DNA from: Trichostrongylus colubriformis
Taxonomy: Eukaryota > Nematoda > Chromadorea > Rhabditida > Trichostrongylidae
Assembly (NCBI GenBank): GCA_963978905.1
Contig: OZ022256.1
Location: 29,351,426-29,415,425 of the forward strand
Length of the DNA: 64,000 bases
Direction of reading: 5' to 3'
The position numbers and the translations under genes were made by a program. Shown here piece after piece: positions 29,901-41,896 of this stretch. The notes beneath the pieces are model-generated. The model was not told the DNA's origin. It did not search any database and saw nothing but the letters and a program-made list of their open reading frames with translations. The first letter of the stretch is position 1. Each line of letters starts with the position of its first letter.

Positions 29901-32900
29901 CTCATTCTTACATGCTAAAATATGAGAGGATACAAAAGGAGAGTGGTATCATCTTGTAGAGCAGAGAAAGTTCTATCGAATGCATATATGCACATTCTCC
30001 CTAATCTCGATGGTAGGCGAGGAAGAGGAGATAACGAAAGTGCACACTTTTGCGAGCACTGCATTTGTGAGTTTTAAAAACAACAAAAAGTTGAGCGATT
30101 TGAATAAAGAGTGGTACTATTTTGTAGAGCTGAAAAAGCTCTATCGAAAACATATACACATACATTTTTTGGTCTCGATGGCAAAGGAGAAAGATGAGGT
30201 GCGCAGGTGCCAATTTTTTGCCTTCAGCTTACTTCATTTCCAAACCTCATAAATATCAGGTAGTCAAAGGAATTCAAAAACAGATAGTACCGTTTTATAG
30301 AGCAAAAAAGCTCTATCGAAATCATCTTCAAGCTTTATCGAAAGATGAAGGTAACAACGTGAAAAATGGGGTTGAATAAAACCGCAAGGACTTATTCCCC
30401 AACCCAATATCTCATTTTTGTTCACTCCCTTCAATTCGCAAGGATCTCTACTCCTGTGGGAAAGTTGTGTCTGGATCAGAGCCTGAGCCACTGATCACTT
30501 TTGGCTTCAGGCACATTATTCATTCTGCCGACAGCCGGTTACCTTTGCACAAGAAAGGATATTCTCGATGGCTGGCCAGCTATTTTCTACCTATCTGCGT
30601 GTATTTCAATACTTGTCACGGTTTTCTGGATACCCTTCGGAGCTGACAAGCCATCAAAGCAGTGCTGTATCTCAGGAAGAGAAAGGAATTTCATTGAGAG
30701 TAGGTGAGGATTATTCGTTACATCTTTATAAACTGCTCGGTCTACTATGTACTCCTAAAATCTCTCATTATGCGGGAGAAGACCAATTAACACATTTTTC
30801 ATTACCTAGAATCGCGTGTGAATCTATTGGTAAGAGGACCGATCGTTCGCGACGAGTGCCCTATCGAGCGATGTTGAGATCGCGCCCTTTATGGGCATCA
30901 ATCTTCGCCTTGGTCTGCCACGAATACCCTCTGGTTATCATGCTGCAGGTGAGGCTCAGCTAGAGAGCTTGCTTTTTTCTTCACCCGATAACCGATGGCG
31001 TGGAACGGAAGCCGGAAATGGGTTACTATAATGATTAATATTCCAGTTTCTCCCCAATTACATGCGTGACGTACTGGAGTTCGCTCCCACGCAAAATGGA
31101 CTGATTGCTGCCTTGCCCATCCTGTGTCTGTTCCTCTCAAAAACGCTCTCTTCTTCGTTTGCATCCTACTTGGTAACGAAGAGAGAGATGGACAAGACGA
31201 TCGTCTGCAAGGTTATCTAGTGCTTTTTGTGTTAATTTAATGCAGCTATCCGCGCAGACGGCTTCGAAAACGTCCGAAACAATCATCGATTAATTTTTTG
31301 AAAAAAACTTCCGTCACGAAGTTATTGCGGCGGTTCTTCAAACAGGTTCGCTGCTTGTTCGCAAAAATGAAATAGAATGGTAGAACCTTCGAGTGCTGTT
31401 CATTGGGATAAAGATCTTGCTTTTGTACTATAAATAAATTGGCCATTATTGTAACTGACTACAGGATTTTTTGTTAATCTCAAAACTTTCTTGTCAACAT
31501 GAAAGTTCTTCCCATGCAACCTCGAAAGCAACTGCCATTTTCTTCGAATTAAGGCTAAGTTCTGATCTTTCTCTACAAGTATTGCCCTTGTCGAATTTAG
31601 CGTGACCTCTTCGGTAAAAATTTTGAAGGGCGCATTTGGCGGATGAGCCCAGTTTCTTCTCTTAGTGGAAAACGGCGTAGCACATGATTTAGGTCCGTGC
31701 AAACAGGCCTGCTGACTCGAGCGGAATGTATAAATGGTTTTTAGATTTCTTTTTGTCTATCACATGGGAACACAGTGTCTTTGACTGAATCATAATTGAC
31801 TGAAATCATTTTCAGGGCTTCAATGCGGTCGCTTCTGCAGGGCTAGCCATGTGTATTTTCATGGTGCCGCTGTTCGACAAAACTCGAGCGGTGTTTGCGG
31901 TTTTCTCATTGTGTGGTGCAATGGTATTCGCAGGCAAGTCATCGCCTAATACGCTATGCATAAAGATGTTTTCAGGACACGAGGCATTTCGCTCACTTAG
32001 TGCTGAGGTAAAATCTGGGTTAACCCTCCGAAAAGAGAACAATGAACAACATACCGCTCGTAAAAGCCACTCGCGAAAGAAAGCGTGGAGTGAAAGTTCG
32101 TCTGCAAATGACCAGCGCCACGGACTCACCGTTTTTGTAAAGGAAAAGGCAATGCCTGAGAGATTGGAAGACGATTATGATGTGTGCTCCGTGAAAATGA
32201 TGGTATCACTGTCAGGTGTCAGAAGATGCTATTATGACGTGATAGCTTAAACATCCTGATAGATAAAAAAAGATTAGAAAGTTGATCGGGATATAAGTAG
32301 GGTCAAGCTCTGGTTCAAGAATCGTGGGGTCATATTTTGTTCGGATAAGAGAGGGTCATATTTACTGTAGGAATTATTGCTGGGGAATTCTCAAGGGACT
32401 ACTATCGTACCATATACAAGATGCGGCAAAAGTATTGACCGCCTGACAAAGTCTTACCATATTAGGAAGAAAAGAGGTATCAACACGAAGTTTACTGGCA
32501 TATGTGATCAACAGACTTTGCGAATTGACATATTATAGTATGTCTCTAAAAGTCGACAGGGCATGGTTGACTAAAATGAGATGATTTACTCTTCATTCTA
32601 CTGCCTCGCTTTTTTCTGTATGTGGAAAAGAATTCGGTGGCAAATTTTACTTTTTTTTCATTGCTGAGCGTCCCTTGAGTGCAGACAATTAAAAAAATAA
32701 TATAAAAATTAGCTCTTTCATGATGGTGCATTTTTCGAATTTGTTTCATTTACGTTACCATGGTATCTCAAGGCTTCGAAAGCTGAGGTCATGCAAAAGT
32801 GTAGAAAAGATTTGACAATTGCTGTCTCTTACAGCGATCATTGGCTTGGTCTTTCTCTCTGATCTGGTGTTGACCGTTTCAGGGATGCATACTCCTGGTG

Positions 32901-33454
32901 TGATAACAGCATTGGTGCAATTGGCACCCCCTTTCTCGGGTATAATTACTGGATGGTCATTTTTTGCAGTCGCATGGTTCAGCATTGGAAACAAGATCCT
33001 CACAAAACACATTGTTCAACAAGGTATGACTTGGGTTGTGAAAATTGTTTTTATGATCTTCTCCATATTGATGCGAGAGTTCTATTGAATGACTCGTTTT
33101 CCCTTTTATGAATTCCATTTTCATGAGGTGCTTTTTCATAAAGGGGCCGCTTCGGAGTGGTCGATGGTGTTTCGCGTCTCCGCACTGGTCGCAGCTCTTC
33201 CCGTGTTCGTGTTCACGTGGTGGGGATCGGCTGAGAGACAGGTTATACATATACGTTATACAGAAAACTATCTTCGACTACTCATCAAAATATAATCAAC
33301 CTTTGCCTTCATGCAGTTATGGGCAGCGCCATCGTCGAAAAATTCTGTGTACTCCTTTTCGATTGACAAAAGGTCAAGGAATACCGGCGAATCTTTCAGT
33401 CAGGCAAGTGGTCGACTAAGCTGTATTTACACGCATACTGAAAGGCACAAATAA
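26908..33454 (+). CDS. SLC17-like MFS transporter, 5' end not found
   Basis: Ten phase-consistent exons: 26908-27005, 27071-27219, 27322-27383, 30511-30703, 30810-30948, 31047-31172, 31816-31933, 32835-33023, 33144-33241 and 33317-33454 (stop TAA), about 436 codons. The product is a multi-span membrane transporter. GMWADRLNGKWM fits the MFS loop 2-3 signature (G-x3-D-R-x-G-K), and WFPQSERAAAIGLISGGRQIG and GWPAIFYL match SLC17 anion/vesicular transporter motifs. The spans around TM1 are missing because the upstream exon (ending in phase 1) was not found. A 14-codon candidate exon at 31246-31287 (LSAQTASKTSETII) fits between exons 6 and 7 but is followed by GATTAA instead of a GT donor. Exon 7 uses a GC donor (AG|GCAAGT). 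Intron 3 (27384-30510) carries a large palindrome. Functional or a recent pseudogene; substrate unknown. Confidence 0.8.
29035..30407. mobile_element. 1373-bp foldback element in MFS intron
   Basis: Near-perfect palindrome with arms of about 680 bp centred near 29721, ends TTGGGTTGGGGAATAAG, flanked by TA on both sides (mariner-type target). Each arm is made of four diverged modules starting near 29121, 29291, 29459 and 29610. Each module opens with GATAGAGCTTTT followed by a GCTCTA partner, so each also holds a mini-hairpin. No transposase is encoded. Lies in the sense transcript of the transporter gene, where it could form a long double-stranded RNA stem. Confidence 0.85.
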
Positions 33455-33477
33455 TTGTACACTATATGATTCGCCTA

Positions 33478-33518
33478 GTATGTCTGTCTGTGTGTGTGTG
33501 TGTCCATCTGTGTGTCAC
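33478..33518. repeat. TG microsatellite
   Basis: Run of TGTCTG/TGTG repeats just past the transporter stop. Confidence 0.7.
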
Positions 33519-33539
33519 GAAATTATGTATTATGTTGAA

Positions 33540-33950
33540 ACGACCTGTGAAGATGGGGACAAGTGTGGGATGGGTAGGGCATGGAACGAGAAGTGAAGAC
33601 CATACGTGGACCAATTCGAGCTACGCCCCCGTGGGCGGAGCGCGCTCTTGAATGTTCCGTTTTCAGACCTAAATTGTTCAAAATTGTTAATTGGGTCCGA
33701 ATGTGCCTCAAACAAGGGGAAAGATGGCTTAGGTCTGCCATGAGTTAAATCCTGGGCTCAATGGCAGGAGCATTTGTATTGGTGGGTGGAGCTTGGTTGT
33801 TCAATTGAAAACCTCTGTGGAGATATGGAGATAGGGACAAGTTTGGGATGGATAGGGCATGGGACAAGAAGTAAAGACCACACATGGACCAAGTTAAGCT
33901 GCGCCCGCGGTGGGCGGGGCTTGCACTGAAATACTCTGTCCTCAAGAAAA
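33540..33950. repeat. two diverged direct copies
   Basis: 33540-33665 and 33812-33950 align: both contain GGGACAAG, GGGATGG, TAGGGCATGG, AAGACCA, GTGGGCGG in order, with an unrelated spacer between. Confidence 0.65.
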
Positions 33951-34030
33951 AGAGCAATTTCGATCGACCTACTGACACACATGGTGTTTCGCCACAGTAT
34001 GTAGTGTGCGCCAGCCAATGGGTTTCACAT

Positions 34031-34228
34031 AAATTTTTGTGGATCATCAAGCTCACTCAAGTGTATGGGTTATGAAGAAAAGATAAGCGAAGAACAAACC
34101 TAGGGAAATTTTAAAAACATTCAAAATATAAATTTTTGTGGATCATCAAGCTCACTCAAGAGTATGGGTTATGAAGAAAAGATAAGCGAAGAACAAACCT
34201 AGGGAAATTTTAAAAACATTCAAAATAG
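34031..34228. repeat. 99-bp tandem duplication
   Basis: Two almost identical 99-bp copies starting AAATTTTTGTGGATCATCAA; one visible difference (AAGTGTATG against AAGAGTATG). A very recent duplication. Confidence 0.9.
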
Positions 34229-35502
34229 GGCCTAGCCGGCGCTCAGCGGAGTCGGATCTGAGCCAAGGAATAGGTGTCCCAAATTTTTTTGAAGTTCACT
34301 TTCAAAACTTCGTCCAACCTATTTATCACGATATAGCATCGTCACCTTTGCTCCACTAGTAAAATCGACGGCTTATGTCGACCCTCTTGAGACCATACTC
34401 AAATCTGAACAACGGGCTCTGTATGCGCTTATTATTCACCATAATGCCACTTCAGTGGCACACTCTTTGCATTTGCGAGAACGGAAGTTGCAGAGGATTT
34501 TTGTCTGGATTTCTATCTAAAATTCACTTCGCTCATATGCCAGAGCAAAAGCTCACGTGGCGAACACCAGATGTTCGGCTAATGAAGGAGATTACTGCCC
34601 TTTTCTTGAATTATCTTACCATTGCTCAGGTTATTAACAATAGCAATACGAAAGTAGGTCTCATGTATTATAAAACGTGAAAATTGCAATTCCTCAAATT
34701 GTTAGAAGAATATTTATAAAGAGTGTGTGCACAAGTATACCGTTACAAACAATGAATTTGTTTGTTATTGCTCGCTATGGTGTTCAAAAAGCGTGGTGCC
34801 AGTAACCTATCTACCTTTCGGAAGGGAGCGGTTCGTGAAAGACACGTAATTATCCATATTTGACAAGGTGCAGTGATTGCTTTCGACATGATACATTTAA
34901 AAAAAAATCAAAAAGTTGTGGTTTGAAATTCACACGAGGCCATCCGAGAATGGCTTTGCGAGCAACGTCATGTGTTGCGCATTATGTGTGAAAAAATTGA
35001 ACATTTCGGGAAAGGAATAGAAAGTGTTTTACGCTCTAACCTCTTCGTTTGCTAGCTGCACAGCGTTCTTCAAAATTCCCCTTATAAGTCGAGTTTCAAA
35101 TCACCTTGTTCTTTCATTATGAATGTTCAATATAACAACCGAATGGTTTCAGCTCTCGCGTGAGACATCCATGTCCTCGCTCTCGGCTCGAGATGGAGCA
35201 TCAGTGCGAAAGAAGCTGTCTACGACCAGTATGTCACGCTCAAGCAGTCTAGCGAAGAATCTCAATGAAGCAAAGTCATAGTTTCTTGCTGTTTTGTGTG
35301 AACAACTCCGATACACGCCACGACACCACTTAATAGACGGGTCATGTATAGTTATAACTCTTTTCCAACTCATTGTTTTCATGTACAATTGTTTTATGGA
35401 CCACGAGTAAATATCTACTATGGACCACGCATTGGTGGCAACACATTCACAAGAACCTAAGCTCTCGTGCGACTATCTTCCATACTCACTTGCAACACTA
35501 TT
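34229..35502. other. no gene recognised
   Basis: One 101-codon frame (34375-34680 plus) has no domain I recognise and no splice context. Otherwise short frames only. Confidence 0.4.
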
Positions 35503-36252
35503 CAGCCACTCTTATAACCTACAGTGGCTGTCAAAGATACACTCGGTTTTCCTTTTTGACCATGGGCTTGGCTGAGATTTAATATCTCGTTTGAATATTT
35601 CGGTTTCGAAGATGTATGATACTCAGGGGTAGAGGTTCAAAGATATTTTACAAAAAATCCATGAAAATGACACGGCCTGGTGCCGATGCCACAGGCGTCG
35701 GACGTATTTCTTGGGTTTTTGATCGTTACATTCGGTTACTTCTTCACTTCTGTACTACTGCGCACCTCGACCTTCATATTTGATGTTCCTTTCATATTCG
35801 CCCCGAATTACCCCTATCACTGCCTTTAAACAAAACATCGGCACCCGATCTACGTCTTCAGAGTCGGGCTCAGCACAGGAGGAGGATTCCTTAGCACTAA
35901 TGCAATTGTGTGGAGGGGAAGGGGAGGGGCGGAGGGAAGAGGCGGAGCACTCATTGTCGCGCTGTCGATACCGTTCTGCAATCCATACGTCGAACCATCC
36001 AAAACTTGTCCCAAGAAATAATTTGACCTTCTGAGTAAAAATATCGCTATCGTCCGACGCCTGTGGCATCGGCACCAGGCCGTGTCATTTTCATGGATTT
36101 TTTGTAAAATATCTTTGAACCTCTACCCCTGAGTATCATACATCTTCGAAACCGAAATATTCAAACGAGATATTAAATCTCAGCCAAGCCCATGGTCAAA
36201 AAGGAAAACCGAGTGTATTTTTGACAGCTACTGTAGGTTATAAGAGTGGCTG
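35503..36252. mobile_element. non-autonomous element with 202-bp terminal inverted repeats
   Basis: 35503-35704 and 36051-36252 are near-identical inverted copies starting CAGCCACTCTTATAACC, with only a few differences. The 346-bp centre has no transposase. No clear target duplication is visible, so the superfamily is unassigned. Confidence 0.8.
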
Positions 36253-36955
36253 ACCCTCTTCCTGCCGTTTGTTCTCCAAAAGGGCGGCTTGCTCTAAAAA
36301 AATGGGCGGGCTGCAATAAAACAAGTGGCAGCCCTTGAAGAAGACAGCTCTTCCAAAGCCCGGAGGCACTGCTTCTCATCGAAAATTTCGCCACATGTCT
36401 TTTTAGACCCCTAGCTTTCATTTACCTGACCCACTTTAGGAGTTCCCTATACCTACCTTACCCATCACTGTCTTCAAAGGCAGAGGTAGGGTAATACATT
36501 TGTGTCACTTATTCAAACATTCAATACTCACCGGACGATTACACTACGAAAGCCGACACGTCAAACAACACGTAATCAAGATCGATACGACAGAAATAAG
36601 ATATGATTAGTATCACCTTACTATCCCTCTCAACCCATCATTCACTGCAGGGCAACGTCTATCCCAAAGGGCAGACAACGTCAAAGAGGGTGCAGCCTTT
36701 TGAAAACGATGCTTTTTATCACAATGGGGCGCGTTTGACCAGGCAGTTGCACGACTTATAGCCTTCATGAAACCACGATTTTCATTTGGATGACTCGATA
36801 GCAGTTTTTTACTAGCCACATTACACTTACCGCTGTCTTTACAACCTGAAAATTCCTTCATCCTGTATTTTTTCGTATCTTTTATGAACGACGCAGGAAA
36901 TAGGTGAAGGTGAAATATAATGAACGACGCAGGAAATAGGTGAAGGTGAAATATA
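36253..36955. other. no gene; 36-bp tandem duplication at right end
   Basis: The only structure is a direct duplication of ATGAACGACGCAGGAAATAG plus the next 16 bp at about 36884-36955, abutting the mariner at 36956. Confidence 0.6.
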
Positions 36956-38063
36956 AGGTTGTACCAAAAGTCCTGTAGGGTTTTGAGAACATCAAAAACT
37001 CTTGTTTACTTCGAGAAGATCATTGTGGTTCAGGGATATGGTAGAACGTTCTCTAAGCTTCCTAGCAAAGTATATATTGACCCAACAGATTCAGTGGAAA
37101 GAGCACAGTGTCCGTAGTCGATACCCACCAAACGCGCGGTGTCATCTATTGCGAGTGGTCTCGCTGCACCAGAGCAGCGGAAGCTTGTGACTCCATCAAT
37201 ACTGCATTGGGCAGGGATGAGCTACGAAACCGTGCGCCGGTGGTCCATCAGTTTCAGCAGGGTGTGTACAGTTATGACGGAATTCGCGTGGCCGCTCGGC
37301 GGGTGCAAGTACAAGTGGCAGGGCATGTCAGCCTTCGAGCGAGGCAGTGTGGCATAGGTGGAGGGGGCAGGGTGGCATGGGTGCAGGAGGCAGTGTGGCA
37401 TGGGTGGAAGTGCAGAGGTGCAGCCACGCTCTGCCGGGCTCGCAAGAGCAATCGATTCAGGAAGTCGTGCTGACGGCGCCGCGAACGATTTTCCATCATA
37501 AGGCACACACCCTTTCAGGATGGGAAAGATTGACATGGGAGACAAATCACGCTTAGGACTGGGCTTTTCTGGGACGCGGAGGGAATGCTTTTCCACGAGG
37601 TGCTGGTACAAGGCGAGACAGTCATACTCCCACCAGCTTCAGCAGCTCACCATCGCTGTTCGAGAAAAGCGCCGAAGGAGGTTCGCGGTCACTCACCTTC
37701 ATTACGACGCCCGCTCCCACGCGCGAAGAGAACCCTGGCCAAGCTACAGGAGCTCGGCTGGGATGTCCTACCCCACTCACCATACTCTCCAGACATTGCC
37801 CCTTTTGACTACCTCCTTTTCCATCGTCTGAAATCCTTGCTGGGCAAGAGAAGTTTGCTGATTACTTGCCTGCAAAGGCGATCCCTGGCTTCTTCGACTC
37901 TCAGAGCCCAGACTTCTAGGAGGAGGGAATCAACCTTCTATGTGGTGGCAGATTGTTGTCAATACAATGGTGAATACATTGTTGCCTATTTGTCGTTTGT
38001 TGGAGGAAATAATAATAGAAAGTGATGATCGAAAAAAAATCCTACAAGACTTTCGGTACAATC
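36956..38063 (+). mobile_element. mariner transposon, decayed
   Basis: Ends AGGTTGTACCAAAAGTC and, inverted, GATTGTACCGAAAGTC, flanked by TA. The interior has pieces of a mariner transposase in several frames: a helix-turn-helix part near 37110-37210 and a catalytic part near 37585-37860 with ELGWDVLPH and SPDIAP. Frameshifts break it. A G/T-rich block at 37280-37440 interrupts the coding region. Related to the copy at 62448; a hookworm bandit-like element is likely. Confidence 0.85.
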
Positions 38064-38417
38064 TAGTACATTACTAAGACTCTTAGAAAACTTAGCACAG
38101 TCCGTGGAAACGGAATAAAGCTTCCAGAAGTCTTCTAATTAATCCACGAGACAATGTACACGCTCCACAGTGACACTACAGCAACGATTTAGCCGGTTAT
38201 GCGAGGAATGTAGCAAAAAACAATTGTGATTGTTTTTAAACAGTTCGGTGAGTCATAGATGTTCATGGCAAATCCAGTTATGTACGCAATCCGCAATTAC
38301 TGTAGAGGTGAAAGCACACGTAATAAATCCACTAGTTCAATTGAAATAAATATTCGTGGCAAATTGTTGCATGAGTTTATCACACAGAAACTTTTCCGGG
38401 TCTTTGAGATTGGTAGA
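38064..38417. other. no gene recognised
   Basis: Unique A/T-rich sequence with short frames and no motif. Confidence 0.4.
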
Positions 38418-38836
38418 TCGTCACTCGGCTCAGACTGCATTTTTTTTCTCATAGAATAAGCACATTCGATTCGCTTCATTTCTGGCAACTTTGTTTATAT
38501 TTGTGTATCTCATTTTGAGAAAAAGCTGTCAATTATTGCGCTGAATGGAAATATTCGACTCCAAATCACCATTCTTTGTGCATACACTGCTACTGAAGGA
38601 GCTGTCCAGATGCTCGCTAAAGTGGGCCTTAGTTAGCGCTAGATCTGGTGATGGACGAGTAAAGCAAAGCAAATGCGAGCTTCAGCCTGCATTTGCTCCA
38701 GTTACTGAAGATGATTTGTGAGAAATGCGCTCGCGCATAGCTTCTCCGACGGGTCCCGCCGCACCCTTTTTTTGGTTCTTTTTTCAAAACGAGGCTTTTT
38801 TTCAAATCGAAGCTTTCCAACATTTGATCACTGGGG
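38418..38836 (+). repeat. dispersed repeat family R1, copy 1 (partial)
   Basis: Aligns with 44180-45030 and 52232-53008. Shared blocks include GGCTCAGACTGCAT, GAAGGAGCTGTCCAGATGCT, TTAGTTAGCGCTAGATCTGG and GCGCATAGCT. It stops where the lone tRNA-array fragment begins. Confidence 0.75.
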
Positions 38837-38966
38837 GTTAACCGATGGGAGCCTACAGTTACGAATAATTTTGGAACGTTTCTCAAAGAGGGGCGAATCT
38901 GCAAAAGCTTTTGGAGGTATGGGAATTGAGCTTCAGCCCACTTCAATGCTAAGGGAGCGCTCTATA
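38837..38966 (-). pseudogene. isolated decayed tRNA-Ala unit
   Basis: A lone fragment of the array unit, 19.5 kb from the array. 38912-38966 matches the tRNA-Ala copy up to the D arm with many changes (one G lost in GGGGAA, T stem and anticodon-stem changes, truncated 5' end). The adjoining spacer mixes type A text (CGATGG, AGCC) with type B text (TTTTGGAACG). Stems are broken, so it is not a functional tRNA. Confidence 0.8.
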
Positions 38967-39711
38967 AAAGTGAAGATGTAAAACGCATGGCACGATGGTG
39001 TTACATTATACAACGACTGTGGGCGTACGACAGCCGCTTTTAGTATATCCTCCCTTTGCAAAACACCAGCAGTATCTGCGGAACAGAAACCGTTATAAGC
39101 AAGATTTTTAGAATGGAATAACAAAAGGTTACAATTTTCCAACTGGTTTTGGGCCGCATAATACGTAATTTGATTTCAAAAGCGACTGCGGAGTTTAAAA
39201 CAGTGTCAAAGAGTGCCCTTTGCAATTACAAAAGCTTATCAATGACAGTGTGATGAAAATCAAATCAAAAAGAGAAAGAAACATCAAAGCAACGGAAGAA
39301 AACTACAGAATACTTCAAAATTCGAAGCAGTGTAAACTTTCGAATTACTGTGATGAATACTGAGTTTAATATCTGTAAAACAAGTACGAAACAATCAAGG
39401 AAACTTACAAAAAAGTCTGCCTCTCACGTTTACGAAGGAGTGACAGTTGAATAGTGCCGTTAATTCATGTTATGCGATGGTCTCGTCCCCGATATCAGTG
39501 GCAATTTTGCCCAGCGTGTTCTCATATGTAGGCAGGGTCAAGACTCCGTTGAGGAATCTTCAACGGGAGGGGGGGGGGGGTCGTATGGTCTGCTAGGAGG
39601 GGGATCGTAATCGATGAGATAGGCAGTGTTCAACAGAATTTCTCAGGCTGAGGGAATAAAGTGTAAGGGGAGAAATGATAAAACTGACTAATTGGGTCAA
39701 ACCCAAAACTA
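38967..39711. other. no gene recognised; G run
   Basis: Short frames only. 39569-39582 is a run of G with local G-quadruplex potential. Confidence 0.4.
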
Positions 39712-40616
39712 TTAGGTTGGTGAAAAAGTCCGGGACACTGAGAACTTTTCTTTCAATTTTTAAAAAACTTTATTTCTACGTCATTTTAAATCACAAAGTA
39801 ATCACCTTCTGCATCGATAACACTTTGCATTTTTCGGGCAGTTCACGAATACCTCTCCTCCAGAAGGAAGCTGAAGCTAGTTGTGAGTCGAAGAAGTGGG
39901 TCACCTCCGATTCAAGTTAAGCTTGATCATTAAATTCCTTATCTCTGAGATTTTGTTTGAGGACCCTAAATAGGTGATAATCGGAAGGGGCAAGGTCGGG
40001 CGAATATGGGGGGGTGAGGCAGTACTTCCCATCCAAGCTCCTCCAACTTCTCCCGAGACATTCTTGCAACATGAGGGCGTGCGTTGTCATGAAGAAAGTG
40101 AACATTGTTCCGTCCTGGCCGCTTTTGTTGCACTGCCTCGCTCAGTTTCTGCAGATGATTAGAGTAGATGCTTGCGGTTACTGTGGTACCACTTTCAAGA
40201 AATTCGTGGTAGAGCATTCCTTGTAAGTCCCTCCAACAGCACAGCATCACCTTTTTTTGATGGGTGTCTGTCTTCGATTGTGTCGGAGCCGCTTCTCCTT
40301 GGGGAAGCCATTGAGCTTTCGTGCTATGACGCGTAGAAGACCCACGATTCATCCCCTGTAACGACCCTTCCAAGAAAGTCCTTGATCCGCAATCGAATGA
40401 GGAGAGACTGAGCGATGCACGATGTCAGTGAAAGCCATTAGTGCTCTGCAACTGGATCGATACTGCTTATATAGACCTCGGCAAAATTGATCGTTAGTTC
40501 AGTGTTATCTATGATCGTGTGGCTATTGATCTATAACGTCGATCGGCCCACGGATCCTTTTTTCGAATTTTAACTTTTTATTCGAAATAGGTGTCCCAGG
40601 ACTTTTTCCTACCTAA
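39712..40616 (-). mobile_element. mariner transposon, 905 bp, decayed
   Basis: Ends TTAGGTTGGTGAAAAAGTCC and inverted TTAGGTAGGAAAAAGTCC, flanked by TA. Minus strand encodes the catalytic half of a mariner transposase: HDNARPHVA holds the second Asp and, after a one-base frame shift near 40015, SPDLAPSDYHLF holds the third Asp (D34D class). The N-terminal DNA-binding half is missing. Confidence 0.85.
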
Positions 40617-41894
40617 TAGTTTAAATAATCATCATGGGAACCTCATGCACGGCGCGATTCGCAATGAAACAGGTCAACGCCAATAGCCCACTCGTTGGTC
40701 CGCTGACACCGAAACCACGTACAGAGACACCTCCGAAATTTATCGGTGGAAAGGGATATCTATCATCGGGTACCACCGTGGATGGACATTCCAAAGCCAA
40801 TGGGATGGAAACGAAAAATTAGTTGATTTCGACTTCCATCTTACTACGATTGCAAGCTCGTAATCAGGTGTTAGCGGCCACTATGCGGACCGGAAATACA
40901 TTTGTATTCATTGAGAATGTGGTGAAATCCTTATGCATGGCGCATCCTACAGAGAAGCTGACCGACGCTTCTCGCCCTCCCATGGGCTTCCAAGAGCGAT
41001 GGATGCATGCCAGAGAAATTTCAGTAACAATGAATTGTCTCTCGGAGGAATCGCGGGATGATCTGGCAAATTCGACGAAAAAAAAATTTTCCTCGACTGG
41101 CTTTTCTCAAGGTTTCTTCTTTCGTTTCGAAGATATGGCAACTGTGTGTAAATGAAATTTATTTATTTGCTTTCTCGGGTCTGACGGCGGAGAGCAATGT
41201 AATCCGCCCACTTCGAACATGATATGGGTGTTTAGTGATTCTTATCATGTTTTGAGGTTCCTGGAATGAAACTAGGCGTGGGAGCTACTGTTACCATTGG
41301 AAGGGACGAAACGGGACGGGCTTAGAGAAAAGACTAAGTTATGATTATCTATTGCGACTTTCAGCTAATCATACACCTTTTTCAAAGACATATGGATATG
41401 TAAGCGATCTGATGAGCCATGACCAATGAGAATCTCAACTTACTCAATAACAACTGTTGGGGTGGGGGGGGGGGGGGAGGGAGGGGGGCTCCAAGCCCAA
41501 GACCCGTAACCCTACAAGAAAAGTACTGGGCTGCCCTATGACTTTGCCAACGGCATTCATCCTAACGATTCATTGGAAGCGGCTCCATAGTATTAAACGA
41601 GATTATCAGTACAGACTTCCAGTATAGGAACAATATATTCGATTGAGTGAATACTTTTGTTCCCAGTGGAACACTTACTGACTCTTCATTACATTCCAAA
41701 CTTCAATTCTTCACTTTATTAATTTATTCAGTTGATTTGACTGCGCCTCATTATTTCGTAAGAGAGGGGAATCGTATTGAGGCCCCCTTTTTGTGGGGGG
41801 ATCGTATTTTCTAAAAATTTTCCTCGACTGGACGCTTGGCCCTGTAGGTAGGGAGGGAAGGCATCAATTCTGAGTGCCTTTCGCATAACGCTCA
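40617..41894. other. no gene recognised; long G run
   Basis: Two frames of 62 and 110 codons (40634-40822, 40823-41155 plus) lack known domains. 41461-41488 is nearly all G. Confidence 0.4.
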
Positions 41895-41896
41895 TA

